DNA of 17,360 nucleotides from Actinomycetes bacterium (GTDB lineage Bacteria; Actinomycetota; Thermoleophilia; Solirubrobacterales; 70-9): the NCBI GenBank assembly GCA_023436605.1, contig JAEZIQ010000073.1, positions 1 through 17,360 of the forward strand, written 5' to 3'. The position numbers and the translations under genes were made by a program. Below the pieces are notes generated by a model. That model did not search any database and was not told the origin of the DNA. It saw only the letters and a list, made by a program, of their open reading frames with translations. Below, piece after piece: positions 7,644-15,439 of the stretch. The first letter of the stretch is position 1. Each line of letters starts with the position of its first letter.

Positions 7644-8641
7644 GCGAGGTGGCCGCCGGGCCCTCCGGCCGCGAAAAGACGGCGACCCGCTCGCTCCCGA
7701 GCCGGGGGTCGCTCCTCAACACCGCCCTGCCGATCGGTGCCCTGATCGCGATGATCGTGTACTTCGCGATCCGCAGCGAATCCTTCCTCACCGTCGACAA
7801 CCTGACCGTGATGACCGGTCAGGCGGGTCCGCTCCTGCTGGCCGCGCTCGGGGCCACCCTGGTTGTGGTGATGGGCAGCATCGACCTCTCGGTCGGTTCG
7901 ATGGCGATGGTCTGCGGCTCGATCTGCGCCTGGATCCTGGCCGAGACTTCACTCGGACTGTGGGGCATCCCGATCGGCATGGTGGCCGGGCTCGTCTTCG
8001 GCGCCCTGAACGGCATCGTCTATGCGTACGGCCGGGTGCCGTCCTTCATCACGACCCTCGGTTCACTTTCGATTCTGGCCGGGATCGGATTGCTGATCAT
8101 CGATGGCAGTCCTCTGCCTTTCTTCAACCAGCAGTTCTCGGAGATCGCGGTCGGCCAGATCATTCCCAACATCCAGAACGCCGGACTCTGGGCCCTCCTG
8201 GCCTGGGTGGTCTTCGTATTCGTCGCCTTCCGGACCCGATTCGGGCTCTACGTCTACGCGATCGGCGGCGACGAAAGGGTTGCCCGGTTCTCCGGGATCC
8301 AGATCAACCGCTACAAGGTGATCGCCTTCGCTCTGGCCGGTTTGACCGCCGGCATGGCCGGTGTCCTCAGCGTCGGCCAGCTCGGCTCCGGTGGCCCGAC
8401 CCTCGGTTCGAGCCTGCTGCTCGATTCACTGGCCGCGATCGTGGTTGGTGGAACCGCCCTCTCGGGCGGCGCCGGTGGCGTGCACCGAACCCTGCTCGGG
8501 GTACTGATCATCACCATCCTGGCCAACGGGCTCAATCAAATCGGGGTGGACCAGTTCACCCAGGAAATCATCAAGGGCGCGGTAATCATCGTCGCCGTCG
8601 TGATCACGATGGCCTCCCGCCGCAGCCTGATCATCAAGTGA
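7640..8641 (+). CDS. CUT2-family ABC transporter permease (RbsC type)
   Basis: A 333-residue polytopic membrane protein of the BPD_transp_2 family. It starts with a GTG that overlaps the ATPase stop. It has hydrophobic segments from about residue 28 to 330, and the conserved patch GSIDLSVGSMAM (about 79-90) early in the fold. The cytoplasmic loop FGLYVYAIGGDERVARFSGI (about 211-230) contacts the ATPase in this family, followed by the AGLTAGMAG and IVVGGTALSGGAGG motifs. A single permease gene is normal for this family, which works as a homodimer. Together with the binding lipoprotein and fused ATPase it makes a complete importer. The transported compound is unknown but should be a small polyol- or sugar-like molecule, judging from the family. 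Confidence 0.93.
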   Translation: MSEVAAGPSGREKTATRSLPSRGSLLNTALPIGALIAMIVYFAIRSESFLTVDNLTVMTGQAGPLLLAALGATLVVVMGSIDLSVGSMAMVCGSICAWILAETSLGLWGIPIGMVAGLVFGALNGIVYAYGRVPSFITTLGSLSILAGIGLLIIDGSPLPFFNQQFSEIAVGQIIPNIQNAGLWALLAWVVFVFVAFRTRFGLYVYAIGGDERVARFSGIQINRYKVIAFALAGLTAGMAGVLSVGQLGSGGPTLGSSLLLDSLAAIVVGGTALSGGAGGVHRTLLGVLIITILANGLNQIGVDQFTQEIIKGAVIIVAVVITMASRRSLIIK

Positions 8642-8654
8642 GGTACTGACCGAA

Positions 8655-9959
8655 ATGGAAATCATCAAATCAGCGGAGCCTCACGGCGACCGCGCCAATG
8701 ACGAGGTGCGCTCGACTGTGGCCACGATGCTGGCCGAGATCGAGGCGGGCGGCTACGGCAAGGTCAGGGAGTACTCCGAGAAGCTCGATTCCTGGACCCC
8801 GGAGAGCTTCATCGTCTCCCCGGATGAACTGGACGGTCTGGCGTCAGAAGTCCCCGACTCGCTCAAACACCATGTCAATGCTGCCCACCGGCGGATCGAG
8901 GCTTTCGCCCGGGCCCAGCGGGAAACTCTCACCGACCTCTCGGTCGAGATTGAACCGGGGGTCGAACTGGGCCATCGCCTGGTCCCGGTCGAATCGGTCG
9001 GGGTCTACGTTCCCGGCGGCCGCTACCAGCTGATCTCCTCGGCGATGATGGGTGTCGTGCCGGCCCGGGTCGCGGGCGTCGACCGGATCATCCTCAGCAC
9101 CCCGGTCGGGCCGGAGGGGACGATCAATCCGGTCACCGCCTACGCAGCCCGCCTGGCCGGTGCCGATACTGTCCTCGCCCTCGGCGGCGTTCAGGCGATG
9201 GCCGCCCTGGCCTTCGGTCTGATCGAGGATCTCGATCCGGTGTCGATGGTCGTCGGGGCGGGCAATGCGTATGTCGCCGAGGCCAAGCGTCAGCTGTTCG
9301 GGATCGTCGGGATCGACCTCCTGGCCGGACCGACCGAGATCCTCGTTATCGCCGACGACACTGCCCGCCCGTCACTGGTTGCGGCTGATCTCCTCAGTCA
9401 GGCCGAACACGGTCCCACTTCTCCGGCTCACCTCGTGACGACTTCAAAGCCTCTGGCCGAGGCCGTGCTGGCAGAGGTCGAGGTCCAGCTCCAGTCCTGG
9501 CCGACCCGGGAAGTCGCCGGGCCTGCCTGGGAACGCTTTGGTTCGATCGTCGTCGCTGACGATGACGAAGAGGCCGCCGCGATCTCCGATGATTTCGCGC
9601 CGGAACATCTTGAGATCCACGTCGGCAACCCGGACTGGTTCCACGACCGGCTGCGCAACTACGGCTCTCTGTTCATCGGTGAGGAATCGACGGTCACGTT
9701 CGGGGACAAGGCGTCGGGACCGAACCACACGCTTCCGACCCAGGGTTCGGCCCGTTACACAGGTGGTCTCTGGGTGGGTAGTTTCCTTAAGACCTTGACT
9801 TACGAGAAGCTCACCGAAGAGGGATCGAAGCCGATCGCCGCAGCTTCACAGGCAATCGCCGCCGCCGAGGGACTGGCCGGTCACGCGATTGCCGCCGGTG
9901 CCCGGCTCGACCTCGATCAGTTCAGCGTGCTCGCCGCACCGGGATCCTCAGTTGAGTGA
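8655..9959 (+). CDS. HisD-family NAD-dependent dehydrogenase, probably catabolic (HpsN-like), not histidine biosynthesis
   Basis: A 434-residue protein aligning along the whole length of histidinol dehydrogenase. All active-site positions are kept: Zn ligands Q249, H252 (SQAEHG), D351 and H410, the Glu-His pair E317-H318 (APEHL), and H358 in GPNHTLPT. The family oxidises a primary alcohol through the aldehyde to a carboxylate with two NAD. From memory, the patches GGRYQLISSAMM, QLFGIVGIDLLAGPTE and ARYTGGLWVGSFLKTLTY are closer to the sulfopropanediol dehydrogenase HpsN and related catabolic enzymes than to biosynthetic HisD. The genomic context (importer upstream, GntR regulator downstream, no other his genes) agrees. 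It starts 13 nt after the permease stop with a GAGGT at 8640-8644. The substrate is not known. A biosynthetic role is unlikely but not excluded. Confidence 0.85.
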   Translation: MEIIKSAEPHGDRANDEVRSTVATMLAEIEAGGYGKVREYSEKLDSWTPESFIVSPDELDGLASEVPDSLKHHVNAAHRRIEAFARAQRETLTDLSVEIEPGVELGHRLVPVESVGVYVPGGRYQLISSAMMGVVPARVAGVDRIILSTPVGPEGTINPVTAYAARLAGADTVLALGGVQAMAALAFGLIEDLDPVSMVVGAGNAYVAEAKRQLFGIVGIDLLAGPTEILVIADDTARPSLVAADLLSQAEHGPTSPAHLVTTSKPLAEAVLAEVEVQLQSWPTREVAGPAWERFGSIVVADDDEEAAAISDDFAPEHLEIHVGNPDWFHDRLRNYGSLFIGEESTVTFGDKASGPNHTLPTQGSARYTGGLWVGSFLKTLTYEKLTEEGSKPIAAASQAIAAAEGLAGHAIAAGARLDLDQFSVLAAPGSSVE

Positions 9960-9993
9960 TCCGGGCTCATTCGTGGCCCTGCCACGGGTGAAG

Positions 9994-10722
9994 ATGCCCG
10001 CCGCGAAGCTTCGCTCCGACACGGTGGCCGAGCACATCAAGGAGATGATCCTCGCCGGGGACCTGAAGCCGGGCGACCGGCTGCCTCCGGAAATGAGCCT
10101 CTGCGAGCACTTTGGCGTCTCCCGCATCACGATCCGCGAGGCCACCCAGTCGCTGAAGGGACTGGGGCTGCTCGAGGCCACCCCTGGCCGCGGGACCTTC
10201 GTCAGCGAACGCGACCCTCGGGCCGTGATGCGGGACATCGCCCGCTTTTCCTTTGACAGCGCCAGTCAGATCGCCGACGTCTACGAGGTCCGGTCCGTGC
10301 TCGAGTGCCGGGCCGCCGCCCAGGCCGCCGAGCGGGGTTCGGTCGACGACCGGATGGCGTTGGAGGAGTTCACCGAGAAGTGGCTTGAGGCGGCCAAAGA
10401 CGACCGCAAACACCGGATCGAGACGTTCCGCTCCCGTGACCGGGAGTTCCATCTCCGGGTCGCGAAGCTGAGCGGAAACGTGCTGCTCGAGGAGCTTGAG
10501 GAACGTCTCGTCCACGTGCTCGAAGTGATGCGCCAGCGCTCGCTTTCACTCGAAGGTCGCGCCCTGCTCTCCTGGCAGGAACACGCCCGGGTCGCCGGCG
10601 CGATCGCCGCTGGCGACGGCGAAGCCGCCTCCGAGGCGATGCGGGCTCACATCGAGTCCGTCGCCACCTCGATCATCCGCGCCGACTACGGCGAAGCCGC
10701 CTCTTCCGAACTCAGGAAGTAA
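9994..10722 (+). CDS. GntR-family transcriptional regulator, FadR/FCD subgroup
   Basis: A 242-residue regulator. Residues about 6-72 form the GntR winged helix (TVAEHIKEMIL, PGDRLPPEMSLCEHFGVSRI, GLLEATPGRGTFV). Residues about 95-235 form the all-helical FCD effector domain with its metal ligands D149 and H153 (DREFH), H197 and H219. Such proteins usually repress a catabolic operon until a small carboxylate binds near the metal. As the last gene of the operon, it probably controls it; the inverted repeat at 3552-3570 is a candidate site. The frame is open from a TTG at 9952 that overlaps the dehydrogenase stop; GTG 9973, GTG 9988 and ATG 9994 are all possible starts and none has a strong Shine-Dalgarno. 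ATG 9994 gives the normal family N-terminus. Its 3' end overlaps the convergent gene at 10712 by 11 bp. Confidence 0.9.
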   Translation: MPAAKLRSDTVAEHIKEMILAGDLKPGDRLPPEMSLCEHFGVSRITIREATQSLKGLGLLEATPGRGTFVSERDPRAVMRDIARFSFDSASQIADVYEVRSVLECRAAAQAAERGSVDDRMALEEFTEKWLEAAKDDRKHRIETFRSRDREFHLRVAKLSGNVLLEELEERLVHVLEVMRQRSLSLEGRALLSWQEHARVAGAIAAGDGEAASEAMRAHIESVATSIIRADYGEAASSELRK

Positions 10723-11551
10723 ACGCCAGCGCCAGCAGGTCGGCCAAGGGACCCGAGTTCTCTTCCAGGCTCGGTGGCGTTTGGCCCACGGTCGGCCGGG
10801 TAAAGCTGGAGGCGCTGGCCGAGGCCCCTTCCTCGGGCCCGAAGAAGAGCACGAAAAGCGAGTAGGCGACTACGCGCTGGTATCTGTGGAGCGCCTTGGC
10901 GGCTGGCTCGCCGACCTTCTCGTTCTCGAGTGTGACGGCGCGGAAATTCCGGCCCCCGATGCAGCGCAGGGAAACGAGCTCAAGCGTTGACAGTGACACT
11001 GCCGCGGACTGCGGGGACACCGTTTCCACCTGCTTGAGGAAAAGTTCCAGGCCGAGCACGAACGAGCTCACCTGCAGCATCGCGCGCTTCCGGGTGAGGC
11101 GCTTGAGCTTTCTCGCGGGGACTCCAGCTCGCCGCAACTGCCGGATCCGCGAGTTCAGTTTCCTGACTTTGCGATTCAGATTTCGTTCCCTCGCCTTGTA
11201 GCGCTGGTCGAGGCGTACGAGCCGGTCACCGATAGGTGCGAAGAAACTCCGGGCGGCACTTGACGCGTCAAGGCACTGCTGGCTGAAGGGGTCGGGCTTC
11301 AGCCAATCATTGAGAGGCTTCGGATCCGACACACAGCCGGCCTTGTAGAGGTTGCGGTTCATTCGCTTTCCTGCCCGCTCCTCCTTGGCCTTGGAATCGA
11401 AAAGTCCGCCAGACTCGAGGTACTTGTTGAATTCGGCGACCAGAACCTTCTGACACGTGGTGGTCGGCGGAATCTCGGCCGCCCTGGCCGGCCCCGCGAG
11501 GGCGAAGGTGGCGAACAACGCGACCAGCATCCCTGCGATCAGTCTTCCCAT
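10712..11551 (-). CDS. Secreted protein of unknown function, four-cysteine family, copy 1
   Basis: I do not recognise this 279-residue protein. It has a clear signal peptide (MGRLIAGMLV..., cleavage near residue 24, before AEIPPT). The mature part has exactly four cysteines (C33, C73, C93, C197). The centre (about 110-157) is a very basic helical hairpin (KLNSRIRQLRRAGVPARKL), followed by a helical segment with SLSTLELVSLRC, a hydrophobic stretch (YSLFVLFFG) and a Ser/Ala-rich low-complexity tail. The gene 15656-16441 encodes a paralogue with the same signal start, the same four cysteines at nearly the same spacing, and matching motifs, which shows that this frame is real. A -10 box 7 nt before the ATG suggests a leaderless transcript; it could also be read from the dehydrogenase-like gene 44 nt upstream. 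An envelope or extracellular role is inferred. There is no catalytic motif. Confidence 0.8.
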   Translation of the reverse strand: MGRLIAGMLVALFATFALAGPARAAEIPPTTTCQKVLVAEFNKYLESGGLFDSKAKEERAGKRMNRNLYKAGCVSDPKPLNDWLKPDPFSQQCLDASSAARSFFAPIGDRLVRLDQRYKARERNLNRKVRKLNSRIRQLRRAGVPARKLKRLTRKRAMLQVSSFVLGLELFLKQVETVSPQSAAVSLSTLELVSLRCIGGRNFRAVTLENEKVGEPAAKALHRYQRVVAYSLFVLFFGPEEGASASASSFTRPTVGQTPPSLEENSGPLADLLALAFTS

Positions 11552-11558
11552 GCCGCGG

Positions 11559-11564
11559 AGTCTA
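11559..11564 (-). promoter_or_regulatory. -10 box of leaderless type before the four-Cys gene, copy 1
   Basis: On the minus strand TAGACT ends 7 nt (CCGCGGC) before the ATG at 11551. The paralogue at 16441 has the same arrangement (GATACT, then CCCCGGC, then ATG), so the spacing is conserved between copies. No Shine-Dalgarno and no clear -35 are visible. Confidence 0.45.
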
Positions 11565-11595
11565 GGTCTTGGTGAAGCTGGAAGGGAGCGGCCGG

Positions 11596-13146
11596 CTAGC
11601 GGCGCTTCGGCCGGACCAGGCGGATCGTGCTCTCACCCGACCCGCCTGAAGTATCGACTCCGACCATCGTCACCTTGACCCTGGCGGTCACCTTGCTGCC
11701 GCCCAGGGCGGCCTTCTTCATGGCCTTGACGCGTTTCAGCGGAACCCGGAAGGTGAGGTTCCCGCGCTGGTCCGCGATCAGGTTCCGGGGGCCGGTTCGG
11801 AGCTTGAAGGTCGCCGGTTCCCTGCGGAACCGGTTGCGGCTGATCTTGATTTCTGCGGTCGCCCTCACCCCGCAGGCGATCGAACACTTCGCGCCGACGG
11901 TGAGGCGCTGGCCCATGACCTGGCGGCGCGGGATGTACGAGTTGTAGGTCACGTCGACCGGCGGTTCTTCCGGGGGCCGGCAGGCCGTGTCCGGGTTCTC
12001 GCTGGCGGCGATCCGGTAGACGGTGCTGGTGAGCACGTAGGAGCAGCCGTTTGAGTCCTGACCGAAGGCGATCGGGTTGCCGAATGTGTTGAGACCGGTC
12101 TTCCTGAAGTCGCCACCGGGCGTGTCGAGGTCGATGCTGCGCAGTTCGCCGTGGCAGAGGTCGCCGTAGATGTAGCGGCCGACCAGATCGTCAAGGGCCG
12201 GGTCCTCGACCACGTGGCCGCCGATCACCGCGCAGCCGCCGCCAAACCCGTCCACCGAATTCTGGTGGTTGTAGGCGAAGACCGGCTCGGTGAAGTTCGG
12301 GTTGGCCGGAGAACAGAATCCCTCGCAGTTCGGCCAGCCCATGTTCCTGCCCTTGAGGTCACCGGCGTCAATCTCCTCCCAGGCACCGTTGCCGACGTCG
12401 CCGATCGTCAGGCGGCCGTCCGGGGCAAACGAGGCCCGGTAGGGGTTGCGCAGGCCGTAGGTCCAGATCTCCCCGCGCGCACCGCCAGTCGAGACGAAGG
12501 GGTTGTCGGGAGGGACCGTGTAGCCGGTGGCCGGCGGTTCGGCGGGGTCGATCCGCAGGATCTTCCCGAGCAGGTTGCCGAGGTTCTGGGCGTTGGCCCC
12601 GTTCCCGTTGTCGCCGATCGAGATGTACAGGTGACCGTCCGGGCCGAAGGCCATCCAGCCGCCGTTGTGATTACCGGCCGAGTGACGGACCCGCAGGACC
12701 AGCCGGGCCGACGACGCGTCGGCCTGATTGGGGTCGTCGGCCGAGGCCCGGTACTGCACGATGCGGACATCACCCGCCTGTCCCTCCGGATCGAGGCCGT
12801 CGGGCCCGTTGGCGGTGTAGAAGAGATAGAAGATCCGGTTGCTCGCGAAGCCAGGGTCGAAGGCGATCGACATCAGCCCCCGTTCGCTCTCCAGCCCGAC
12901 GTTGCTGACGGTCAGGAACGGGGTTGCCACTCCGGTTCCGTTCTCGACGATCCGCACATCGGCCGAGTTGTTCTCGCCCCGCTCGGCGACGAAGATCCGC
13001 GGATCATCCGGTGGTGAGGTCAGGAAGCTCGGGTCGGAGTTGAAATAGCCGTTCGGGACCAGCTGATTGAGGGTCGCTCCGAAAGCCGTCCCGGAAATCC
13101 CCAGCCAGCAAACCAGCGCCACCCCTGCTGCGGCGATCCACTTCAT
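11596..13146 (-). CDS. Secreted PQQ-dependent sugar dehydrogenase-like protein (glucose/sorbosone dehydrogenase family) with basic C-terminal tail
   Basis: A 516-residue protein with a signal peptide (residues about 1-23, ...GTAFGA). Residues about 25-385 form the six-bladed propeller of the GSDH family: ERGLMSIAFDPGF, HSAGNHNGGWMAFGPDGHLY (H160, matching the catalytic His of soluble glucose dehydrogenase), YISIGDNG, LLGKILRID, GLRNPYR (R233), and GDVGNGAWEEI. These enzymes oxidise aldoses using PQQ and calcium outside the cytoplasm; the actual substrate here is unknown. From about residue 395 (VDVTYNSYIPRR) a basic tail follows with the Cys pair CSIAC and a beta-sandwich-like pattern, similar in style to the tail of the first propeller gene. 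It lies 4 nt after the patatin-like gene stop with no Shine-Dalgarno. A TAAGTT box 6 nt before the ATG could allow leaderless expression; translational coupling is the alternative. Confidence 0.88.
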   Translation of the reverse strand: MKWIAAAGVALVCWLGISGTAFGATLNQLVPNGYFNSDPSFLTSPPDDPRIFVAERGENNSADVRIVENGTGVATPFLTVSNVGLESERGLMSIAFDPGFASNRIFYLFYTANGPDGLDPEGQAGDVRIVQYRASADDPNQADASSARLVLRVRHSAGNHNGGWMAFGPDGHLYISIGDNGNGANAQNLGNLLGKILRIDPAEPPATGYTVPPDNPFVSTGGARGEIWTYGLRNPYRASFAPDGRLTIGDVGNGAWEEIDAGDLKGRNMGWPNCEGFCSPANPNFTEPVFAYNHQNSVDGFGGGCAVIGGHVVEDPALDDLVGRYIYGDLCHGELRSIDLDTPGGDFRKTGLNTFGNPIAFGQDSNGCSYVLTSTVYRIAASENPDTACRPPEEPPVDVTYNSYIPRRQVMGQRLTVGAKCSIACGVRATAEIKISRNRFRREPATFKLRTGPRNLIADQRGNLTFRVPLKRVKAMKKAALGGSKVTARVKVTMVGVDTSGGSGESTIRLVRPKRR

Positions 13147-13150
13147 GGGA

Positions 13151-14080
13151 TCAACTTACCCGCTCGAATGTCTCCTTAACAGCGCGTCGACCGGACTCGA
13201 GGCCGGCCCGGACCACGTCCATGTTCGTCTCGAGCCGGGACGGCACCGGGGAGTCCGGGGCGGGCCGGATCTGCAGGATGCTCGGGGTCAGCCCGGCCTC
13301 GATCCCGTGGCGGGCGAGGAACTCTTCGTCGGCTCCCTCTCTCTGCCCCCGGGTCAGGTAGCCGTCCCGGACCGCCGGGCTGATCCGCCCGAGCATCCGG
13401 GTGGTGAGCCGTCCTCCCAGCCCCGACGGATCGGTCGCGACGTCACCTTCCTTGCGGGATCTCAGGACCAGCAGATGGGTCGCCCCGTCATCGATCGCCG
13501 CCTGGAACGGGATCGCCGCAGAGAGGCCAGCGTCGAGGTAACGCCGTCCGCCCATCTCCACCGGGGGTCCGCCGATCATCGGCAGGGTCGAGGTTGACCG
13601 CAGCGCCAGGATCAGTGATTCGCGATCGGTGATCTGGTCGTGGAGGTCGACCGCGAGGCCGGTCTCGATGTCGGTCGCGAGGGGGTGAAACTCGGTCTCG
13701 GCGTCGAGGGCCGCCTGGAAGAGTCCCGGCGAAATCCGTTCGTAATGCTGCTCGATCACCGTCTGCATGTCGACGATCGGTCGCGTCCCGAAGATCCTCC
13801 GTTTGTCCAGCACCACCTTGCTGAGTGCGGTGTCGGTCCAGGTCGGAACCCCATCCTCGGCCCGCCCGCTGAGCAGCCAAAGCCCGTTCAGGGCGCCAGC
13901 CGAAGATCCGTAAACCGCGTCGAAACGGTCCCGGAGACCGAGCTGGTGGAGCGCCAGTCCCATCCCGCCGGAGACCGCTCCGCGCATGCCACCCCCTTCG
14001 ATCACCAGCGCAACCCTGTCTTCCGGCGCGGGTTCCCGGATTGCCCGCAGCACGGGATGCGTTTCAGTGGTGCCTGCCAC
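13151..14080 (-). CDS. Patatin-like phospholipase
   Basis: A 309-residue acyl hydrolase with the whole patatin signature: the oxyanion-hole glycine-rich loop GGGMRG (29-34), the nucleophile elbow GSSAG (Ser60) and the DAG motif (Asp183), forming the Ser-Asp dyad. The family removes acyl chains from phospholipids or other lipids. No signal peptide or membrane helix is seen, so it is probably cytoplasmic, possibly peripheral to the membrane. The start is a GTG at 14080. There is no Shine-Dalgarno; a weak TAAAAG box ends 6 nt upstream. It is the first gene of a minus-strand tandem with the GSDH-like gene and the four-Cys gene, and is divergent from the NHL-like gene. Proteins of this kind with the N-terminal 'RVALVIEGGGMRG' and 'STSTLPMIGGPPVEMGG' pattern resemble the uncharacterised YjjU-like patatins. 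Confidence 0.92.
   Translation of the reverse strand: MAGTTETHPVLRAIREPAPEDRVALVIEGGGMRGAVSGGMGLALHQLGLRDRFDAVYGSSAGALNGLWLLSGRAEDGVPTWTDTALSKVVLDKRRIFGTRPIVDMQTVIEQHYERISPGLFQAALDAETEFHPLATDIETGLAVDLHDQITDRESLILALRSTSTLPMIGGPPVEMGGRRYLDAGLSAAIPFQAAIDDGATHLLVLRSRKEGDVATDPSGLGGRLTTRMLGRISPAVRDGYLTRGQREGADEEFLARHGIEAGLTPSILQIRPAPDSPVPSRLETNMDVVRAGLESGRRAVKETFERVS
13153..13158 (-). promoter_or_regulatory. -10 box of leaderless type before the GSDH-like gene
   Basis: TAAGTT on the minus strand ends 6 nt before the ATG at 13146 and overlaps the end of the patatin-like gene. The spacing equals that at tatA. There is no Shine-Dalgarno between it and the ATG. Being inside a coding end, it could be chance. 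Confidence 0.3.
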
Positions 14081-14086
14081 AGGCGA

Positions 14087-14092
14087 CTTTTA
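14087..14092 (-). promoter_or_regulatory. Weak -10 box before the patatin-like gene
   Basis: TAAAAG on the minus strand ends 6 nt before the GTG at 14080. Only 4 of 6 bases fit TATAAT, but the place is the same as in the other leaderless-type genes of this window. A 5-bp hairpin (GCCTG-TGG-CAGGC) spans the start codon. Confidence 0.25.
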
Positions 14093-14105
14093 CCGCATCC
14101 CCAAC

Positions 14106-14111
14106 TAGGAT
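14106..14111 (+). promoter_or_regulatory. -10 box (TAGGAT) of the NHL-like gene
   Basis: CTAGGAT lies 23 nt before the TTG start at 14135, leaving room for a short leader with a Shine-Dalgarno. The same CTAGGAT occurs before the other TTG-started propeller gene (16470-16475). No convincing -35 is seen. Confidence 0.45.
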
Positions 14112-14124
14112 GGGCTGAATTCGA

Positions 14125-14132
14125 GGGAGGGG
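14125..14132 (+). promoter_or_regulatory. Shine-Dalgarno site deciding the TTG start at 14135
   Basis: GGGAGGGG ends 2 nt before the TTG (GGAGG core 4 nt away). With the signal peptide that begins right after the TTG, this fixes the start of the NHL-like gene. No in-frame ATG or GTG is near. Confidence 0.65.
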
Positions 14133-14134
14133 CA

Positions 14135-15439
14135 TTGATTCCACTTCAACTGCGAAAAGTCTTCGAAGAGTTCGCGGCCGGGCTGCTCGTCGCGGCTTTC
14201 TGCCTGCTGTCGCAGGCCGCTCCGGCTGCGGCCGATCTCGATGAAACGGCGAGATGGGGTGGGCCGCCCCTGCCGGTACCGGCGAACAACGAGGGCAAGT
14301 TCGGGATGATCGGGGACCTTGCGGTCGGCCCTGGGGGAAACGTCGGGGTCTACGACCCGGTCCTCGGCCGGGCGCAGCTCTTCAGTTCCGACGGTGACCT
14401 CATCATCGGGATCGACGGTCCGTCGCCCGCCAGCGGCGAAGACTCGGTGAGCCTCGATCTCGCAAGCGACGGCACGGTCGAGGTATTCGACCGGCAGGCC
14501 GCCATCCTTCATCGTTTCGAAAGCGATGGAGATTCGATCGGTCAGATCGATTTCCCGGGGATCGCGGGGCCGGTCAGGGACTTTTCGCTGGATCCATCCG
14601 GTGGGTATCTCGCTGCCTACGGCAACCAACTCCGGGTTTCCCGGTTCGATGTAGCCGGGAGCGAAGTCGCCGACTGGCCGACCGGCAGGCTTCTGACCGG
14701 AAGCTCGCCGGGTGGGGCCTTCCTCGAACTCAATGAGCACACGATCGACGACCAGGTCTTCGTGGCTTCGGGAAACCTCCTCGGCATGTTTTCCCGTGGG
14801 GGAGAGTCCTGGGCCAACTGGTCCCTGGCAACCGAAGAGTGTGGGCTCACCGGTCCTGGAATCATCGATTTGGCTCTCGACAGTGGAGGGAACATCTACC
14901 TGCTCGCCTCGGTCTCGCCGTCCGAGAACCGAACCACCCTCTTCAAGCTCGACGAAACCCTGAACGAGGTCTGGCGGGAAGCTGTCGACCCGAACTACAC
15001 GAAGGTGGGGGTCGGTCCCGACGGTTCGATCTATCTGGCGGGCAGTGATCTGGTGATCGCCCGGTTCACGCGAACCGAACCGGCGGAGCCGATCGGCCGG
15101 TGGCAGTGCCAGAAGCCGCCGATCGAAACGAAGGAGTTCAAGCTGCTGGGTGTGAAGTACGGCCCGGCGCGCGCCTGGGCCAGGGTCCGGGTCGAGGCTC
15201 CGGAAGCCGGCACGATCACGGTCACCGGCCCGAAGATCATTCGCCGCGAGCGAACCGTTCAGGCGGGCATCCACGTCCTGACGGTCAAGGCCAGAAAGAA
15301 ATTCACCCGACCGGCCCGACCCCGCCGTAAGCTGAGCCTCAAGGTCGAGGTCACCTTCAGCGGTCCGACCGTAACCGACTCGAAATCGACCCGCGTCAAT
15401 CTCAAAGGCAAACTCCGCAAGGGACGGCGTCATGGATGA
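14135..15439 (+). CDS. Secreted NHL/SMP-30-like beta-propeller protein with C-terminal beta-sandwich tail
   Basis: A 434-residue protein from a TTG start. The open frame extends far upstream, but only from 14135 does it read as a signal peptide (MIPLQLRKVFEEF then a hydrophobic core, cleavage near AAA-D at residue 33), preceded by a strong Shine-Dalgarno. Residues about 45-315 show repeated 'x-x-G-D-L-x-V-x-P-G-G-x-x-x-V-Y-D' and 'S-x-DG-x-x-x-x-F-D' patterns of an NHL-like propeller (for example GDLAVGPGGNVGVYDPVLGR, then VGVGPDGSIYLAGSDLVIARF). The last ~100 residues (from EFKLLGVKYG) are a basic beta-rich tail ending KLRKGRRHG, similar in style to tails of the other secreted propellers here. 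There is no catalytic motif. It overlaps the next small gene by 8 nt. An extracellular binding or structural role is inferred. Confidence 0.82.
   Translation: MIPLQLRKVFEEFAAGLLVAAFCLLSQAAPAAADLDETARWGGPPLPVPANNEGKFGMIGDLAVGPGGNVGVYDPVLGRAQLFSSDGDLIIGIDGPSPASGEDSVSLDLASDGTVEVFDRQAAILHRFESDGDSIGQIDFPGIAGPVRDFSLDPSGGYLAAYGNQLRVSRFDVAGSEVADWPTGRLLTGSSPGGAFLELNEHTIDDQVFVASGNLLGMFSRGGESWANWSLATEECGLTGPGIIDLALDSGGNIYLLASVSPSENRTTLFKLDETLNEVWREAVDPNYTKVGVGPDGSIYLAGSDLVIARFTRTEPAEPIGRWQCQKPPIETKEFKLLGVKYGPARAWARVRVEAPEAGTITVTGPKIIRRERTVQAGIHVLTVKARKKFTRPARPRRKLSLKVEVTFSGPTVTDSKSTRVNLKGKLRKGRRHG

Noticed and set aside
8655..9959. Annotation as biosynthetic histidinol dehydrogenase hisD
   Set aside because: No other his gene is nearby, the gene lies between an importer and a GntR regulator, and motif details look HpsN-like.
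12151..13017. 288-residue plus-strand open frame inside the GSDH-like gene
   Set aside because: The minus strand carries all GSDH motifs; this frame is a Val/Ala/Asp/Arg-rich shadow.
13640..14134. Upstream extension of the NHL-like frame into the patatin-like gene
   Set aside because: A signal peptide begins exactly at the TTG at 14135 after a strong Shine-Dalgarno; the upstream part is antisense to the patatin-like gene.
14105..15433. 442-residue open frame on the minus strand opposite the NHL-like gene
   Set aside because: The plus strand has a signal peptide, Shine-Dalgarno and propeller repeats; the minus frame has none and would cover the divergent promoter.
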